Source: Streptomyces flavotricini
GTDB lineage: Bacteria > Actinomycetota > Actinomycetes > Streptomycetales > Streptomycetaceae
Assembly (NCBI RefSeq): GCF_020639365.1
Contig: NZ_JAINUL010000001.1
Location: 8,386,446 to 8,450,445, forward strand
Direction of reading: 5' to 3'
DNA: 64,000 bases
Shown here piece after piece: positions 35,262 through 44,248 of the stretch. Below the pieces are notes generated by a model, which saw only the letters and a list, made by a program, of their open reading frames with translations, was not told where the DNA came from and ran no database searches. Position numbers and translations under genes: made by a program. The first letter of the stretch is position 1. Each line of letters begins with the position of its first letter.

Positions 35262-35470
35262 TGTGGTGCCACGTGGCGCTGCGTGGCACCACGTGGCATC
35301 ACTCGGTGCCATGTGGTGCCACGTGGCGCTATCGAAGATGCGTGGGTGTGCGTGATGCCCTCGCGATCCCGGTGGATTTTTCGGCGTTTCCGCAGGTGGG
35401 GGAGGGTTGTGCGCGATCGGTGCCACCTCTGGCGCCATGGGTGCTTGCGCATGGTGCCATTGTGGTGCCA
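35262..35470. promoter_or_regulatory. Cluster of TGGTGCCA repeats upstream of the RHH gene
   Basis: About 220 bases with no gene, holding a 19-base direct repeat TGTGGTGCCACGTGGCGCT (35262-35280 and 35312-35330), a perfect inverted repeat TGGTGCCAC / GTGGCACCA (35264-35272 and 35283-35291), and three more GGTGCCA copies (35419, 35453, 35464), the last ending a few bases before the ATG at 35481. Repeated operators in front of a ribbon-helix-helix gene are typical of autoregulation by that protein. Confidence 0.65.
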
Positions 35471-35480
35471 TCATGGAGCC

Positions 35481-36005
35481 ATGGACCTCACGCCTTATGT
35501 CGACAACCTTCGCCGCGAACTCGCGGTGGCCGCCGAAGCCGGTGGGGAAGACGCCCGGAAGCTGGCCGAGCGGCTCACGGCCCCTCTGGAATCGGCGACC
35601 CGGCTGACCATGCTCAACGTGCTCTCCGCCGCGATGGACGAGATCACCCGCGAGCTCGCCCCCGGCTCGGTCGACGTACGGCTGCGCGGACTGGACCCCG
35701 ACTTCGTCGTGACGCTGCCGCCCGCCGGGAGCGGCGCCCCCGCGGAGCCGGACGCGTTCTTCGAACCGCTGCCGGCCGCAGCCGCGGCCCCGGCCGAGGG
35801 CGACGAGGGCGGCACCGCCCGCGTCAACCTGCGCCTGCCGGCCCACCTCAAGGCGCGCGCCGAGGAGGCCGCGAACCGCGAGGGCCTGTCGGTCAACGCC
35901 TGGCTGGTCCGGGCCGTGTCGGCCGCGGTCGACGGCAGCGCCCGGCCGCGGCCGGCGGAGAAGACCCAGAGCGTCGGACAGAGCATCACCGGCTGGGTGC
36001 GCTAG
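35481..36005 (+). CDS. Ribbon-helix-helix (HicB-like) regulator
   Basis: A 174-residue protein with an N-terminal helical region (MDLTPYVDNLRRELAVAAEA) and a C-terminal Arc/HicB ribbon-helix-helix: ARVNLRLPAHLKARAEEAAN then GLSVNAWLVRAVSAAVDG (about residues 114-152). It heads a four-gene run with a DUF4097 protein and an ABC transporter pair, an arrangement common in Streptomyces where it is often annotated as an orphan antitoxin. No toxin partner is next to it. It probably binds the repeats just upstream. Confidence 0.85.
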   Translation: MDLTPYVDNLRRELAVAAEAGGEDARKLAERLTAPLESATRLTMLNVLSAAMDEITRELAPGSVDVRLRGLDPDFVVTLPPAGSGAPAEPDAFFEPLPAAAAAPAEGDEGGTARVNLRLPAHLKARAEEAANREGLSVNAWLVRAVSAAVDGSARPRPAEKTQSVGQSITGWVR

Positions 36006-36090
36006 CCCTCAAGCCCCGGGCCCCGGGCCCCGGCTCCAGCCCGCAACACGCCACCACTCCACCCCACAGACCCAAGAGGACGGGACAGCC

Positions 36091-36933
36091 ATGCCTTCTT
36101 TCGACACCCCCGAACCGATCTCGGCCACGGCGCGCGTGGAGGCCGGTTCCATCCAGTTCGTCGCCGGCGACCGTACCGACACCGTCGTCGAGGTCAACCC
36201 CCGCGACCCGAAGAAGGACCTGGACGTGCGGACGGCCGAACAGACCGAGGTCGCGTACTCGGGCGGCGTACTGACCGTCAGGACGCCCAAGTCCAACATG
36301 TTCGGCCGCACCGGCGTCGTCGACGTGACGGTCGAGCTGCCCACCGGCTCGCGCATCGACATGACCGGCTCCTGGACCCAGGTGCTCGGCGAGGGCCGGC
36401 TCGGTGAGGTCCGTGTGAAGACCTCCTCCGGCGACGTCCGCCTCGACACCACCGGGCCGCTGCACCTGAAGGCCTCGCACGGGTCCATCACCGTCGACCG
36501 CGTCGAGGGCGCCGCCGAGATCACCACCAGCTCCGGCAGCCTGCGCGTCGGACTCGTCGACGGGTCCGCCGTCCTGAAGAACTCGCACGGCACCACGACG
36601 GTCGGCGCCGCGACCGGCGAGCTGCGCGTCAGCGGCGCCAACGGCGACATCGAGATCCGGCGTGCCGAGGACTCGGTCACCGCGACCACCGCCCACGGAA
36701 CCCTGCGCGTCGGCGAAGTGGTGCGCGGCACCGTCCAGTTGGAGACCTCGTACGGGGCCATCGAGGTCGGTGTCCGCGAGGGCACGGCCGCCTGGCTCGA
36801 CGTCAGCTCCGCCTCCGGCCAGGTGCGCAACGCGCTCACCCCGTCCGAGACCCCGGGAGGGACCGAGGAGACCGTCCAGGTCCGCGCCCGCACCCGGCAC
36901 GGCAACATCGACGTCCGCCGCGCCAAGGCCTGA
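36091..36933 (+). CDS. DUF4097 beta-helix protein
   Basis: A 280-residue protein built of repeated short beta turns (VKTSSGDVRLDTTGP, LKASHGSITVDRVEG, ITTSSGSLRVGLVDG, LKNSHGTTTVGAATG), the DUF4097 adhesin-like fold. No signal peptide, so probably cytosolic in spite of the fold. It sits between the RHH regulator and the ABC transporter genes with spacings of 85 and 62 bases, likely one operon. Function of the family is not established. Confidence 0.88.
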   Translation: MPSFDTPEPISATARVEAGSIQFVAGDRTDTVVEVNPRDPKKDLDVRTAEQTEVAYSGGVLTVRTPKSNMFGRTGVVDVTVELPTGSRIDMTGSWTQVLGEGRLGEVRVKTSSGDVRLDTTGPLHLKASHGSITVDRVEGAAEITTSSGSLRVGLVDGSAVLKNSHGTTTVGAATGELRVSGANGDIEIRRAEDSVTATTAHGTLRVGEVVRGTVQLETSYGAIEVGVREGTAAWLDVSSASGQVRNALTPSETPGGTEETVQVRARTRHGNIDVRRAKA

Positions 36934-36995
36934 GCCCACACACCCCCCGAACGACGCCGTCTTCCGACCACTTCACCCTTCGAACGGAGGGCCCC

Positions 36996-37994
36996 ATGCC
37001 TTCTTCTGTCATGCCCACGCCAAAGCGCGCGGACGGTCACACGTCGCCCGCCGCCGTCTCCACCACCGGTCTGCGCAAGTCGTACGGCGACAAGACCGTC
37101 CTCGACGGCGTCGATCTGCACATCCCGGCCGGATCCGTGTTCGCCCTGCTCGGGCCCAACGGCGCCGGCAAGACCACCGTCGTGAAGATCCTGTCCACGC
37201 TCATCACCGCCGACGGCGGCCAGGCCCGGGTCGCGGGCCACGACATCGCCGCCTCGCCGGAAGGGGTGCGCGCCGCGATCGGCGTCACCGGGCAGTTCTC
37301 CGCCGTCGACGGGCTCATCACCGGCGAGGAGAACATGCTCCTCATGGCGGACCTGCACCACCTCTCCCGCAGCGGGGGACGGCGCGTCGCCGCGGAGCTG
37401 CTGGAGCGCTTCGACCTGGTGGAGGCGGCCAAGAAGCCGGCCTCCACGTACTCCGGCGGCATGAAGCGCCGCCTCGACATCGCCATGACGCTGGTCGGCG
37501 ACCCGCGGATCATCTTCCTGGACGAGCCGACCACGGGTCTCGACCCGCGCAGCCGCCACAACATGTGGCAGATCATCCGCGAGCTGGTCACGGACGGCGT
37601 CACGGTCTTCCTCACCACGCAGTACCTGGAGGAGGCCGACCAGCTCGCCGACCGCATCGCCGTACTGAACAACGGCAGGATCGCGGCCGAGGGCACCGCC
37701 GAGGAGCTGAAGCGGCTGATCCCCGGCGGACACGTCCGCCTGCGCTTCTCCGACCCGGCCGCGTACCGGAACGCCACCCTCGCGCTCCGCGAGGTCACCC
37801 GGGACGACGAGGCGCTGTCGCTCCAGATCTCCAGTGACGGCAGCCAGCGCGAGCTGCGCTCCCTCCTCGACCGGCTGGACTCCGCCGGCATCGAGGCGGA
37901 CGAGCTGACGGTCCACACCCCCGACCTCGACGACGTGTTCTTCGCCCTGACCGGCGGCACCGACACCGACCAGCCCAAGGAGACCGCCCGATGA
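36996..37994 (+). CDS. Daunorubicin-resistance-type ABC transporter ATPase (DrrA-like)
   Basis: A 332-residue ATPase: Walker A LLGPNGAGKTTVVKI, Q-loop TGQFSAVDGLITGEEN, signature STYSGGMKRRLDIAM, Walker B RIIFLDEPTTGLD and the H-loop in TVFLTTQYLEEADQLAD, then a C-terminal DUF4162 domain (about residues 235-325). It drives drug export together with the permease, whose start overlaps its stop. The RHH-DUF4097-DrrAB order suggests one regulated export unit. Confidence 0.93.
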   Translation: MPSSVMPTPKRADGHTSPAAVSTTGLRKSYGDKTVLDGVDLHIPAGSVFALLGPNGAGKTTVVKILSTLITADGGQARVAGHDIAASPEGVRAAIGVTGQFSAVDGLITGEENMLLMADLHHLSRSGGRRVAAELLERFDLVEAAKKPASTYSGGMKRRLDIAMTLVGDPRIIFLDEPTTGLDPRSRHNMWQIIRELVTDGVTVFLTTQYLEEADQLADRIAVLNNGRIAAEGTAEELKRLIPGGHVRLRFSDPAAYRNATLALREVTRDDEALSLQISSDGSQRELRSLLDRLDSAGIEADELTVHTPDLDDVFFALTGGTDTDQPKETAR

Positions 37995-38779
37995 GCACGC
38001 TCGCCCTCGCCGTCCGCGACTCGTCCACGATGCTGCGCCGCAACCTCCTGCACGCGCGCCGCTATCCGTCGATGACCCTGAACCTGCTGCTGACACCGAT
38101 CATGCTGCTGCTGCTCTTCGTCTACGTCTTCGGCGACGTGATGAGCGCGGGCATGGGCGGCGGCGCCGACCGCTCCGCGTACGTCGCCTACCTCGTGCCG
38201 GGCCTCCTGCTGATGACCGTCGGCTCCACCACGATCGGTACCGCGGTGTCCGTCTCCAACGACATGACCGAGGGCATCATCGCCCGCTTCCGCACGATGG
38301 CGATCCACCGGGGCTCGGTGCTCGTCGGACACGTCGTCGGCAGCGTGCTGCAGTCCGTCGCCAGCGTGGTCCTGGTGGGGGCCGTGGGCGTGGCCATCGG
38401 CTTCCGCTCCGTGGACGCGACCGCCTTGGAATGGCTCGCGGCGTTCGGACTGCTCACCCTGTTCGCCCTGGCGCTCACCTGGATCGCGGTCGGGATGGGC
38501 ATGGTCAGCCCGAACGCCGAGGCGGCCAGCAACAACGCGATGCCGCTGATCTTCCTCCCGCTCATCTCCAGCGCCTTCGTCCCGGTCGACGCCATGCCCG
38601 GCTGGTTCCGGCCGGTCGCCGAGTACCAGCCGTTCACGCCGGCCATCGAGACGCTGCGCGGGCTGCTGCTCGGCACGGAGATCGGCATCAACGGGTGGCT
38701 CGCGCTCGGCTGGTGCCTGGCGCTCTCCGTGCTCGGCTACTTCTGGTCGAAGTCGGCCTTCGACCGGGACCCGAAGTAG
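37991..38779 (+). CDS. DrrB-like ABC-2 permease
   Basis: A 262-residue ABC-2 permease with six hydrophobic segments. The family string LNLLLTPIMLLLLFVYVFGDVM is near the N-terminus (shown here in part), followed by YVAYLVPGLLLMTVG and the PLIFLPLISSAFVPVDAMPGW loop typical of DrrB. Overlaps the ATPase gene by 4 bases (ATGA). Exports a hydrophobic compound, possibly the polyketide made by the cluster at 50-64 kb, but there is no direct evidence. Confidence 0.92.
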   Translation: MSTLALAVRDSSTMLRRNLLHARRYPSMTLNLLLTPIMLLLLFVYVFGDVMSAGMGGGADRSAYVAYLVPGLLLMTVGSTTIGTAVSVSNDMTEGIIARFRTMAIHRGSVLVGHVVGSVLQSVASVVLVGAVGVAIGFRSVDATALEWLAAFGLLTLFALALTWIAVGMGMVSPNAEAASNNAMPLIFLPLISSAFVPVDAMPGWFRPVAEYQPFTPAIETLRGLLLGTEIGINGWLALGWCLALSVLGYFWSKSAFDRDPK

Positions 38780-38804
38780 CCGGGGACCGGCCCGGCCCGC
38801 CCCC

Positions 38805-38845
38805 GGGGCGGCGCACCCCGACACCGTGTCGGGGTGCGCCGCCCC
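38805..38845 (+). terminator. Perfect 20-base hairpin after the DrrAB operon
   Basis: Arms 38805-38824 and 38826-38845 are fully complementary over 20 bases with one central base. It begins 26 bases after the permease stop and separates the operon from the iteron field of module 2. In RNA the loop would widen to 3-5 bases. Confidence 0.75.
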
Positions 38846-38854
38846 TCCGCGTCG

Positions 38855-39325
38855 TTCAGTCGCTGCTCTCTTCCCGCCGGAGCGGGCATCCAGAACCGCT
38901 CAAGAAGACCCGGAGCGCGGCGGGCGGGGGGCAGCGACTGAGGAAAAGCGACTGAGCGACTCTTCGGTCGCTCTCAGGGCGGGAGAGAAAGCCCAGGTCA
39001 GATGGCATGGCTGGGGAAAACAGCGACTGAAGCGACTCAAGGTCCGGGTATATGGAGACATTGGCGTGCGCGTGCGCATGCGCGTGTGCGCGTCATATAT
39101 AGGGGTCTTGAGTCGCTTCAGTCGCTGTTCCGTCTTGCGCAAGGCTGTGACCTGGTGTTCTGTGAGCGACTCAGCGAGCGACCGAACGGGGCCCGGTCGC
39201 TGCGCCTTCAGTCGCTCAGTCGCTGGGGCCGCTCGTGGACGCGTACATCTGTTCTGGCTCATATGCCTCTCGCCTCCCACCGGTTTCGCTAACCTGTTGT
39301 CGGGCGTTGAGTCGCTTCAGTCGCT
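38855..39325. repeat. Iteron field of replication module 2 (putative origin)
   Basis: A gene-free stretch of about 470 bases with AGCGACTGA (= TCAGTCGCT) repeats. Clear sites: 38858-38864, 38933-38941, 38947-38961 (two overlapping), paired 39022-39037, paired 39111-39126 (AGTCGCTTCAGTCGCT), 39165-39173, 39195-39201, paired 39210-39224, paired 39310-39325 directly before the prim-pol gene. The centre (about 39064-39102) is an alternating purine-pyrimidine tract (CGTGCGCGTGCGCATGCGCG) ending in ATATATA. Same architecture as the module 1 field, with G replacing the middle C of GTCCCT. Confidence 0.72.
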
Positions 39326-39339
39326 GATGGGGGAAGTGA

Positions 39340-40452
39340 ATGGCAGCTGAGCTGCGGGTTTCGCGCAGCGACCCAAGGCAGTTCACGAGAGCTGCCGCGG
39401 TCGTGTCGCAGCCTCTGACGACTGCCACGTGGTGCGCGCGCCAGGGGTGGCCGGTTCACCCTCTCGCGCCGGGCCGCAAGACGCCCGTGGCCAACTGCGA
39501 GGCGTGCCGCGTCCCGGGCCACGACCGCGGCGCCTGCGACTGCCTGCGGGCGGGCCGCTGGTGCCACGGCTTCCACGCCGCGACCCTCGACTGCGAGCGG
39601 ATCCGGCAGTGGTGGGGCGCCCGGCCCGATCTCGGGGTCGGCGTCGCCACCGGTCCGGCGGGCCTCGTCGTCATCGACATCGACGCGCACGCGACGGAAC
39701 TCCCCGGCCGCGAACGGCTGCTGCCGGGCATCCCCATCGCCGACACCGTCGACCTGACCGGCCTGGCCAACGGCTTCCACACCCTGGGCGTGCTGGCCGC
39801 CTTACGCGGTGCCACGAGCCCGGCCGACGACGAGACGACCCTGCGCGTACGGACCCCCTCCGGGGGCCTGCACGTCTGGTACCGCAACGAGGGCGGCCTG
39901 CGCTGGCAGTGCTCCGCCGGGTCGGGCGGCGGCCGGGCCCTCGCCTGGCAGGTCGACGTACGGGCGCACGGCGGGTACATCGTGGCCCCCGGGACCGTGA
40001 CCCCCGCCGGTGTCTACCGGCCGCTGGGCTCCGTACGGCATCCCGCACCGCTCCCCGGCTGGCTGGCCGGCGAACTGGAGCGCACCGGGCACCTGCCCGC
40101 CGAGGACGCACCCGGGCCCCGGCCCGTGCCGCCCCGGGCCCGGCAGGCCGTCATCGCGGCCGGCGGCGGACGCGCGGCGTCGGACCGGGTCATGGCGGGA
40201 GTGCTGGCCGAGGTCGCAGGCTGCGCGGCGATACCCGAAGGGGCGGCGTTCTCCGAAAAGTTGAACCGCGCCGCCTACACCGCCGGAGGACTCGTGGCCG
40301 CCGGGCACCTCACCGAGGCCGAGGCCATGCGGGCCCTGGAGGACGCGGCCGAACAGGCCCGCCCCGGGCAGGAGGGCCGCTGCCGCGCCATCATCCGCGG
40401 CGGGCTCAGCGCGGGCCTGGCGCGTCCGCTGGCCCTCCGAGGCCGCGTGTGA
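39340..40452 (+). CDS. Prim-pol domain replication protein, module 2
   Basis: A 370-residue paralogue of the protein at 11684. The Cys/His cluster (NCEACRVPGHDRGACDC...WCHGFH), the DxD strand LVVIDIDAHA, PSGGLHVWY and WQVDVRAHGGYIVAP are all conserved, as is the C-terminal FSEKLNRAAYTAGGLVAAGH. A GGGGGAAG site precedes ATG 39340, and the last paired iteron ends 14 bases upstream of the start, so iteron binding could also repress transcription of the gene. Confidence 0.88.
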   Translation: MAAELRVSRSDPRQFTRAAAVVSQPLTTATWCARQGWPVHPLAPGRKTPVANCEACRVPGHDRGACDCLRAGRWCHGFHAATLDCERIRQWWGARPDLGVGVATGPAGLVVIDIDAHATELPGRERLLPGIPIADTVDLTGLANGFHTLGVLAALRGATSPADDETTLRVRTPSGGLHVWYRNEGGLRWQCSAGSGGGRALAWQVDVRAHGGYIVAPGTVTPAGVYRPLGSVRHPAPLPGWLAGELERTGHLPAEDAPGPRPVPPRARQAVIAAGGGRAASDRVMAGVLAEVAGCAAIPEGAAFSEKLNRAAYTAGGLVAAGHLTEAEAMRALEDAAEQARPGQEGRCRAIIRGGLSAGLARPLALRGRV

Positions 40453-40472
40453 GGCCGCAGGCAAGGCCGCAC

Positions 40473-42071
40473 ATGAGTGCGGAGAACGACGGCATCCCGG
40501 CAGGTTTCGACGTACAGGCCGTCGCGGCGCAGATCCTCGCGCAGCCCCTACCGGCGCCGCGCGGGTCCCAGGAGTCCTTGGAGTCGTTGGAGCCCGCCGG
40601 ATACGCGACGGGCAGGGAGCGGGCCGACAGCGGCCCACCAGAGCCCCTGGAGACCTTGGACGCCCTGGCCGTGGCCGGCGGCGAGGCGACGGCCGACGGA
40701 CTGCTGCCCGACACGCTCACCGACCGCGGCAACGCCAAGCTGTTCGTCAAGCTCTACCGCAACGACTACCGGCACGTTCCCGGGATCGGCTGGTTCCGCT
40801 GGGACGGCACGCGCTGGCAGATCGACGAGGACGACACCGTCATGTGGTCCGCGGGCGACCTGGCCGAGTCCATCGCGACCACCGACCCCCGGGGCGTCCA
40901 CCCCGCCGCCGCGCTCCAGCAGCACCGCCGCCGCACGCTCAGCACCAGCGGGATGAACGCCATGCTCACGCAGGCGAAGTCCGCCCCGGGCATGGTGCTC
41001 AACGCGGCGCGCCTGGACGCCGATCCGTACGCGCTGTGCACGCCCGCCGGAGTCGTGGACCTGCGGACCGGGCACATCCGCCCGGCCGAGCCCACGAAGG
41101 ACTTCCACTCCCGCTCCACCTCGGCGGCGCCGCGGCAGATGCCCACGCCCCGCTGGAACCGCTTCCTGACCGACACCTTCGGCGAGGGGCCCGAGGGCGC
41201 GGAGATGATCGACTTCCTCCAGCTGCTGCTCGGCTACTCCGTCACCGGGGACGTGGGCGCCCAGGTCATGCCGTTCCTGTTCGGCTCCGGCAAGAACGGC
41301 AAGTCCGTACTGCTGGACGTCCTGATGAAGCTGCTCGGGGACTACGCGGACGCCGCGCCCCCCGGGTTCCTGATGTCGCGCCCGTACGAGGGGCACCCGA
41401 CCGACCTCGCCGAACTGCACGGCCGTCGCGTGATCGTGTGCAGCGAGGTCAAACCCGGCGACCGCTTCGACGAGGCCCGCGTCAAACTGCTCACCGGCGG
41501 CGACCGCATCAAGGCGCGCCGCATGCGCCAGGACTTCTTCAGCTTCGAGCCGACGCACAAGATGTGGCTGCTGGGCAACCACCGGCCCGAGGTCGGCACC
41601 GGCGGGTTCGCGTTCTGGCGGCGCATGCGGCTGATCCCGTTCGAGCGGGTCGTCTCCGACGACCGCAAGATAGACAACCTGGCGGGCGTACTCGTCACCC
41701 AGGAGGGTCCGGGCATCCTCAACTGGCTCATCGACGGCGCCCGCCGCTACCTCGGCGGCGACCGGGACCTCACGGGTCCGGAGCGGGTCAGGATCGCGAC
41801 GACGGCGTACGCGGAGACCGAGGACCACACCGGGCGCTTCATCGGCGAGACCTGCCGGCTGGAGGCCGATCTGAGGGCGGAGCAAGCGCAGCTCTACGCG
41901 GCGTACAGGGGCTGGTGCCAGCACGAGGGCGCACCGGCGATCTCTTCCCGGGCCTTCGCGGCGCGCGTGCGCGAGTCGGTGGGACTGGCCTCGCCGAAGG
42001 AAATGATCCTGTCCAACCAGCGCAAGTACTACCCGGGCATCGGCCTGCTCGCGGACGAGGAGACAGTATGA
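40473..42071 (+). CDS. D5/P4-type SF3 helicase-primase replication protein, module 2
   Basis: A 532-residue paralogue of the protein at 12781: Walker A FGSGKNGKSVLLD (about residues 270-282), Walker B VIVCSEVK, motif C MWLLGNHRPEVGTGG and FWRRMRLIPFERVV are almost identical, as is the block DEARVKLLTGGDRIKARRM. The N-terminal ~80 residues differ in sequence and length, which may carry specificity. It starts 20 bases after the prim-pol stop and overlaps the third gene (ATGA). Confidence 0.9.
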   Translation: MSAENDGIPAGFDVQAVAAQILAQPLPAPRGSQESLESLEPAGYATGRERADSGPPEPLETLDALAVAGGEATADGLLPDTLTDRGNAKLFVKLYRNDYRHVPGIGWFRWDGTRWQIDEDDTVMWSAGDLAESIATTDPRGVHPAAALQQHRRRTLSTSGMNAMLTQAKSAPGMVLNAARLDADPYALCTPAGVVDLRTGHIRPAEPTKDFHSRSTSAAPRQMPTPRWNRFLTDTFGEGPEGAEMIDFLQLLLGYSVTGDVGAQVMPFLFGSGKNGKSVLLDVLMKLLGDYADAAPPGFLMSRPYEGHPTDLAELHGRRVIVCSEVKPGDRFDEARVKLLTGGDRIKARRMRQDFFSFEPTHKMWLLGNHRPEVGTGGFAFWRRMRLIPFERVVSDDRKIDNLAGVLVTQEGPGILNWLIDGARRYLGGDRDLTGPERVRIATTAYAETEDHTGRFIGETCRLEADLRAEQAQLYAAYRGWCQHEGAPAISSRAFAARVRESVGLASPKEMILSNQRKYYPGIGLLADEETV

Positions 42072-42457
42072 GCGCCCTCATCGCAGAAGACGAGATCGTC
42101 CACGAGGTGGACCTCGTCTGGCTCGAGGACATCAGCCGGCTCGACTACGTCCGCCAGAGCCTGGACCGGCTTCCGACGCGGCGCGGGCGGCCCGCGTACC
42201 ACCGTGACGGGCGGATGGTCGGGTACGCGCTGCTCGGGCCGAAGGCGAAGCCCTCGCGTTCCTCGGGCACCTTCCGGCGGCGGGTGTTCTGGCTGCTGCC
42301 GCACGACCGGGACACCGCACCCGAGGGGCTGTACGCGACCGGGGCGCCGGCCGAGGCGGTGGACGCCCGGACGCTGGCACCGGGCAACAAGGGGCGCAAG
42401 ACGGAGCGTTCGGAGGGCGGTCCGATGTCCTCGGCGGTGCGCGGGCTCCTTCCGTAG
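42068..42457 (+). CDS. Conserved small protein of replication module 2
   Basis: A 129-residue paralogue of the protein at 14644. Shared blocks: VWLEDISRLDYVRQSLDRLP (versus VWLEDPEELDYVRQALDKTP), AYHRDGRMVGY, VFWLLPHDRD and GRKTERS. Basic overall, without recognisable fold. In this module its ATG overlaps the helicase TGA, so it is clearly part of the same transcript. Confidence 0.78.
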   Translation: MSALIAEDEIVHEVDLVWLEDISRLDYVRQSLDRLPTRRGRPAYHRDGRMVGYALLGPKAKPSRSSGTFRRRVFWLLPHDRDTAPEGLYATGAPAEAVDARTLAPGNKGRKTERSEGGPMSSAVRGLLP

Positions 42458-42545
42458 CCGTGGGCGGGCTCCTTCCGTGGTCGTCGGGCGGCCCGTTCGG
42501 CAGCCCGTTCCGCGGCTCGCCGCGAGGCTTCCCGTTCCTTGGAAA

Positions 42546-42572
42546 AGAAACGGGACACCCGGTATATTTCTG
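42546..42572. promoter_or_regulatory. Possible ARE-like palindrome upstream of the aromatic hydroxylase
   Basis: AGAAA-CGGGACACCCG-GTATA-TTTCT: outer AGAAA/TTTCT arms around a CGGG-ACA-CCCG palindrome, about 50-75 bases before the hydroxylase start. AT-flanked GC-core palindromes of this size are used by the TetR-type receptors encoded nearby. Confidence 0.35.
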
Positions 42573-42623
42573 TGCCTGAGGGGTGCCCACGGGGAGGGTG
42601 CCGCGGTGCAGGGGGAGCGTCGT

Positions 42624-44129
42624 ATGCGGGCACAGGTGGCGGTGGTCGGCGGGGGGCCCGTCGGGATGCTCGTGGCGGCCGAGTTGGCCGGGTACGGAGT
42701 CGACACGGTGCTCCTCGAATCCCGGGCCGGCGTCTGCGACCGGCCCAAGGCGACCACGCTGCACGCCCGGGCCGTGCAGTGCCTGGCCCGGCGCGGCCAT
42801 CTGCCGGGGCCGGCCGTCCCGTACGCCGGTGCCCGGGGCGCCCGGACCGGGAGCCCCTTCCACTTCGCCGGGCTGCCGGGCCTGTTCATCACCGCGCCCG
42901 AGACGGAGCCGGAGCCGATCCTCAAGTGCCCCCAGGCGCAGCTGGAGCGGCAGTTCGAGGAGCGGGCCCGGGAGGCGGGCGCCCGGATCCTGCGCGGGCA
43001 CCGCGTGACCGGGATGGTCCAGGGGCCGGACGGGGTGCGGATCACGGCCGAGGGGCCGCGGGGCCCGGCCGTGTACGAGGTGGAGCACGTGGTGGGGGCG
43101 GACGGCGCACGCAGTACGGTCCGCGAGCAGGCGGGCATCGGCTCCGACACCCACCCGGCCACGATCTCCGCGCTGATGGGCGCGGTCCGGCTCGCGGAAC
43201 CGGACGCGCTGCCCCCGGGCTGGCACCGGACCCCGCGCGGCTGGATCGTGTCCAAGGCCGACGCCGAGGGCAGGACGCACATCCGGACGCTCAACTGCAC
43301 CGGGGCGCACGCCGACCGGCACCTGCCGCCCACCCTGGGCGAGCTGCGCCGGGAGGTTTCCTGGATCGCCGGACGCGAGATCGGGATGGCGCAGCCGCGC
43401 TGGCTCGGCCGGTTCAGCGATTTCTCCCGGCTGGCGCGGACCTTCCGCGCGGGGCGGGTCTTCCTGGTGGGGGACGCGGCGCACGTGCACTTCCCGATCG
43501 GCGGGCAGGGCCTCAGCACCGGGGTCCTCGACGCCCTCAACCTGGCCTGGAAGCTGGCGCTAGCGGTGCGCGGGGAGGCGGGCCCGGACCTGCTCGGCAC
43601 GTACGACGCGGAGCGCAGACCGGTCGCCCGGCGGGTCGTCGAGAACACCCGGGCCCAGCTCGCGCTGATGCGGCCGGGGCCCGAGCTCGACGCCCTGCGC
43701 GGGGTGTTCTCGGGACTGCTGGCGCAGGAGGGCGCGCAGGGGCACCTCGGCGGACTCATCAGCGCGCAGGACACGGTGCTTCCGGCCGTGCTGCCCGCGC
43801 AGCCCGGACGTTCCTGCCCGTCTGCAGGAAAGTTTCTGCACAATGCCGTACTGACCACCTCGGCCGGTGAGACGGACGTCATCCGGCTGCTCCAGGGCGG
43901 CCGGCCGCTGCTGTTGCTCCTGGGCGAGAAGGGCGCCGGCCACCGCGAGCAGGCGCGGGGCTGGGAGGGGGTCGTGCGCGTGGTGCGCGCCCGTCCCACC
44001 CCTGACGTGCCGTACGAGGCGCTGCTGGTGCGGCCAGACGGCTACATCGCGTGGGCGCCGGGCGGCGCGGACCTGGGCGCCGCCCTGTCGGTGTACTTCG
44101 CCCGGGGTGCCCGTACGGAGTCCGTGTGA
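42624..44129 (+). CDS. FAD-dependent aromatic hydroxylase (PgaE/RdmE-like)
   Basis: A 501-residue class A flavoprotein monooxygenase: FAD GxGxxG motif AVVGGGPVGMLVAAELA at the N-terminus, HVVGADGARSTVREQAG (DG motif) in the middle, RVFLVGDAAHVHFPIGGQGLSTGVLD (GD motif) and a thioredoxin-like C-terminal domain (about residues 385-501) seen in polyketide-tailoring hydroxylases. It would use NADPH and O2 to hydroxylate an aromatic polyketide. First gene after the replication module, probably the left edge of the biosynthetic region. Confidence 0.9.
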   Translation: MRAQVAVVGGGPVGMLVAAELAGYGVDTVLLESRAGVCDRPKATTLHARAVQCLARRGHLPGPAVPYAGARGARTGSPFHFAGLPGLFITAPETEPEPILKCPQAQLERQFEERAREAGARILRGHRVTGMVQGPDGVRITAEGPRGPAVYEVEHVVGADGARSTVREQAGIGSDTHPATISALMGAVRLAEPDALPPGWHRTPRGWIVSKADAEGRTHIRTLNCTGAHADRHLPPTLGELRREVSWIAGREIGMAQPRWLGRFSDFSRLARTFRAGRVFLVGDAAHVHFPIGGQGLSTGVLDALNLAWKLALAVRGEAGPDLLGTYDAERRPVARRVVENTRAQLALMRPGPELDALRGVFSGLLAQEGAQGHLGGLISAQDTVLPAVLPAQPGRSCPSAGKFLHNAVLTTSAGETDVIRLLQGGRPLLLLLGEKGAGHREQARGWEGVVRVVRARPTPDVPYEALLVRPDGYIAWAPGGADLGAALSVYFARGARTESV

Positions 44130-44248
44130 CGGAGCGGAGGCCGGGGCGCGGACCCCGGCTCGGGGCCGGGTGCCGGTCCGGGCGGTGGCCCAGGGCGGCG
44201 TACGGGCTGGGACGCCCCGGCCCCGGCCCGGCCGGCGGCGGACGCGGC

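Noticed and set aside
35481..36005. HicAB toxin-antitoxin pair
   Set aside because: Only the HicB-like ribbon-helix-helix protein is present; the next gene is a DUF4097 protein, not a HicA toxin.
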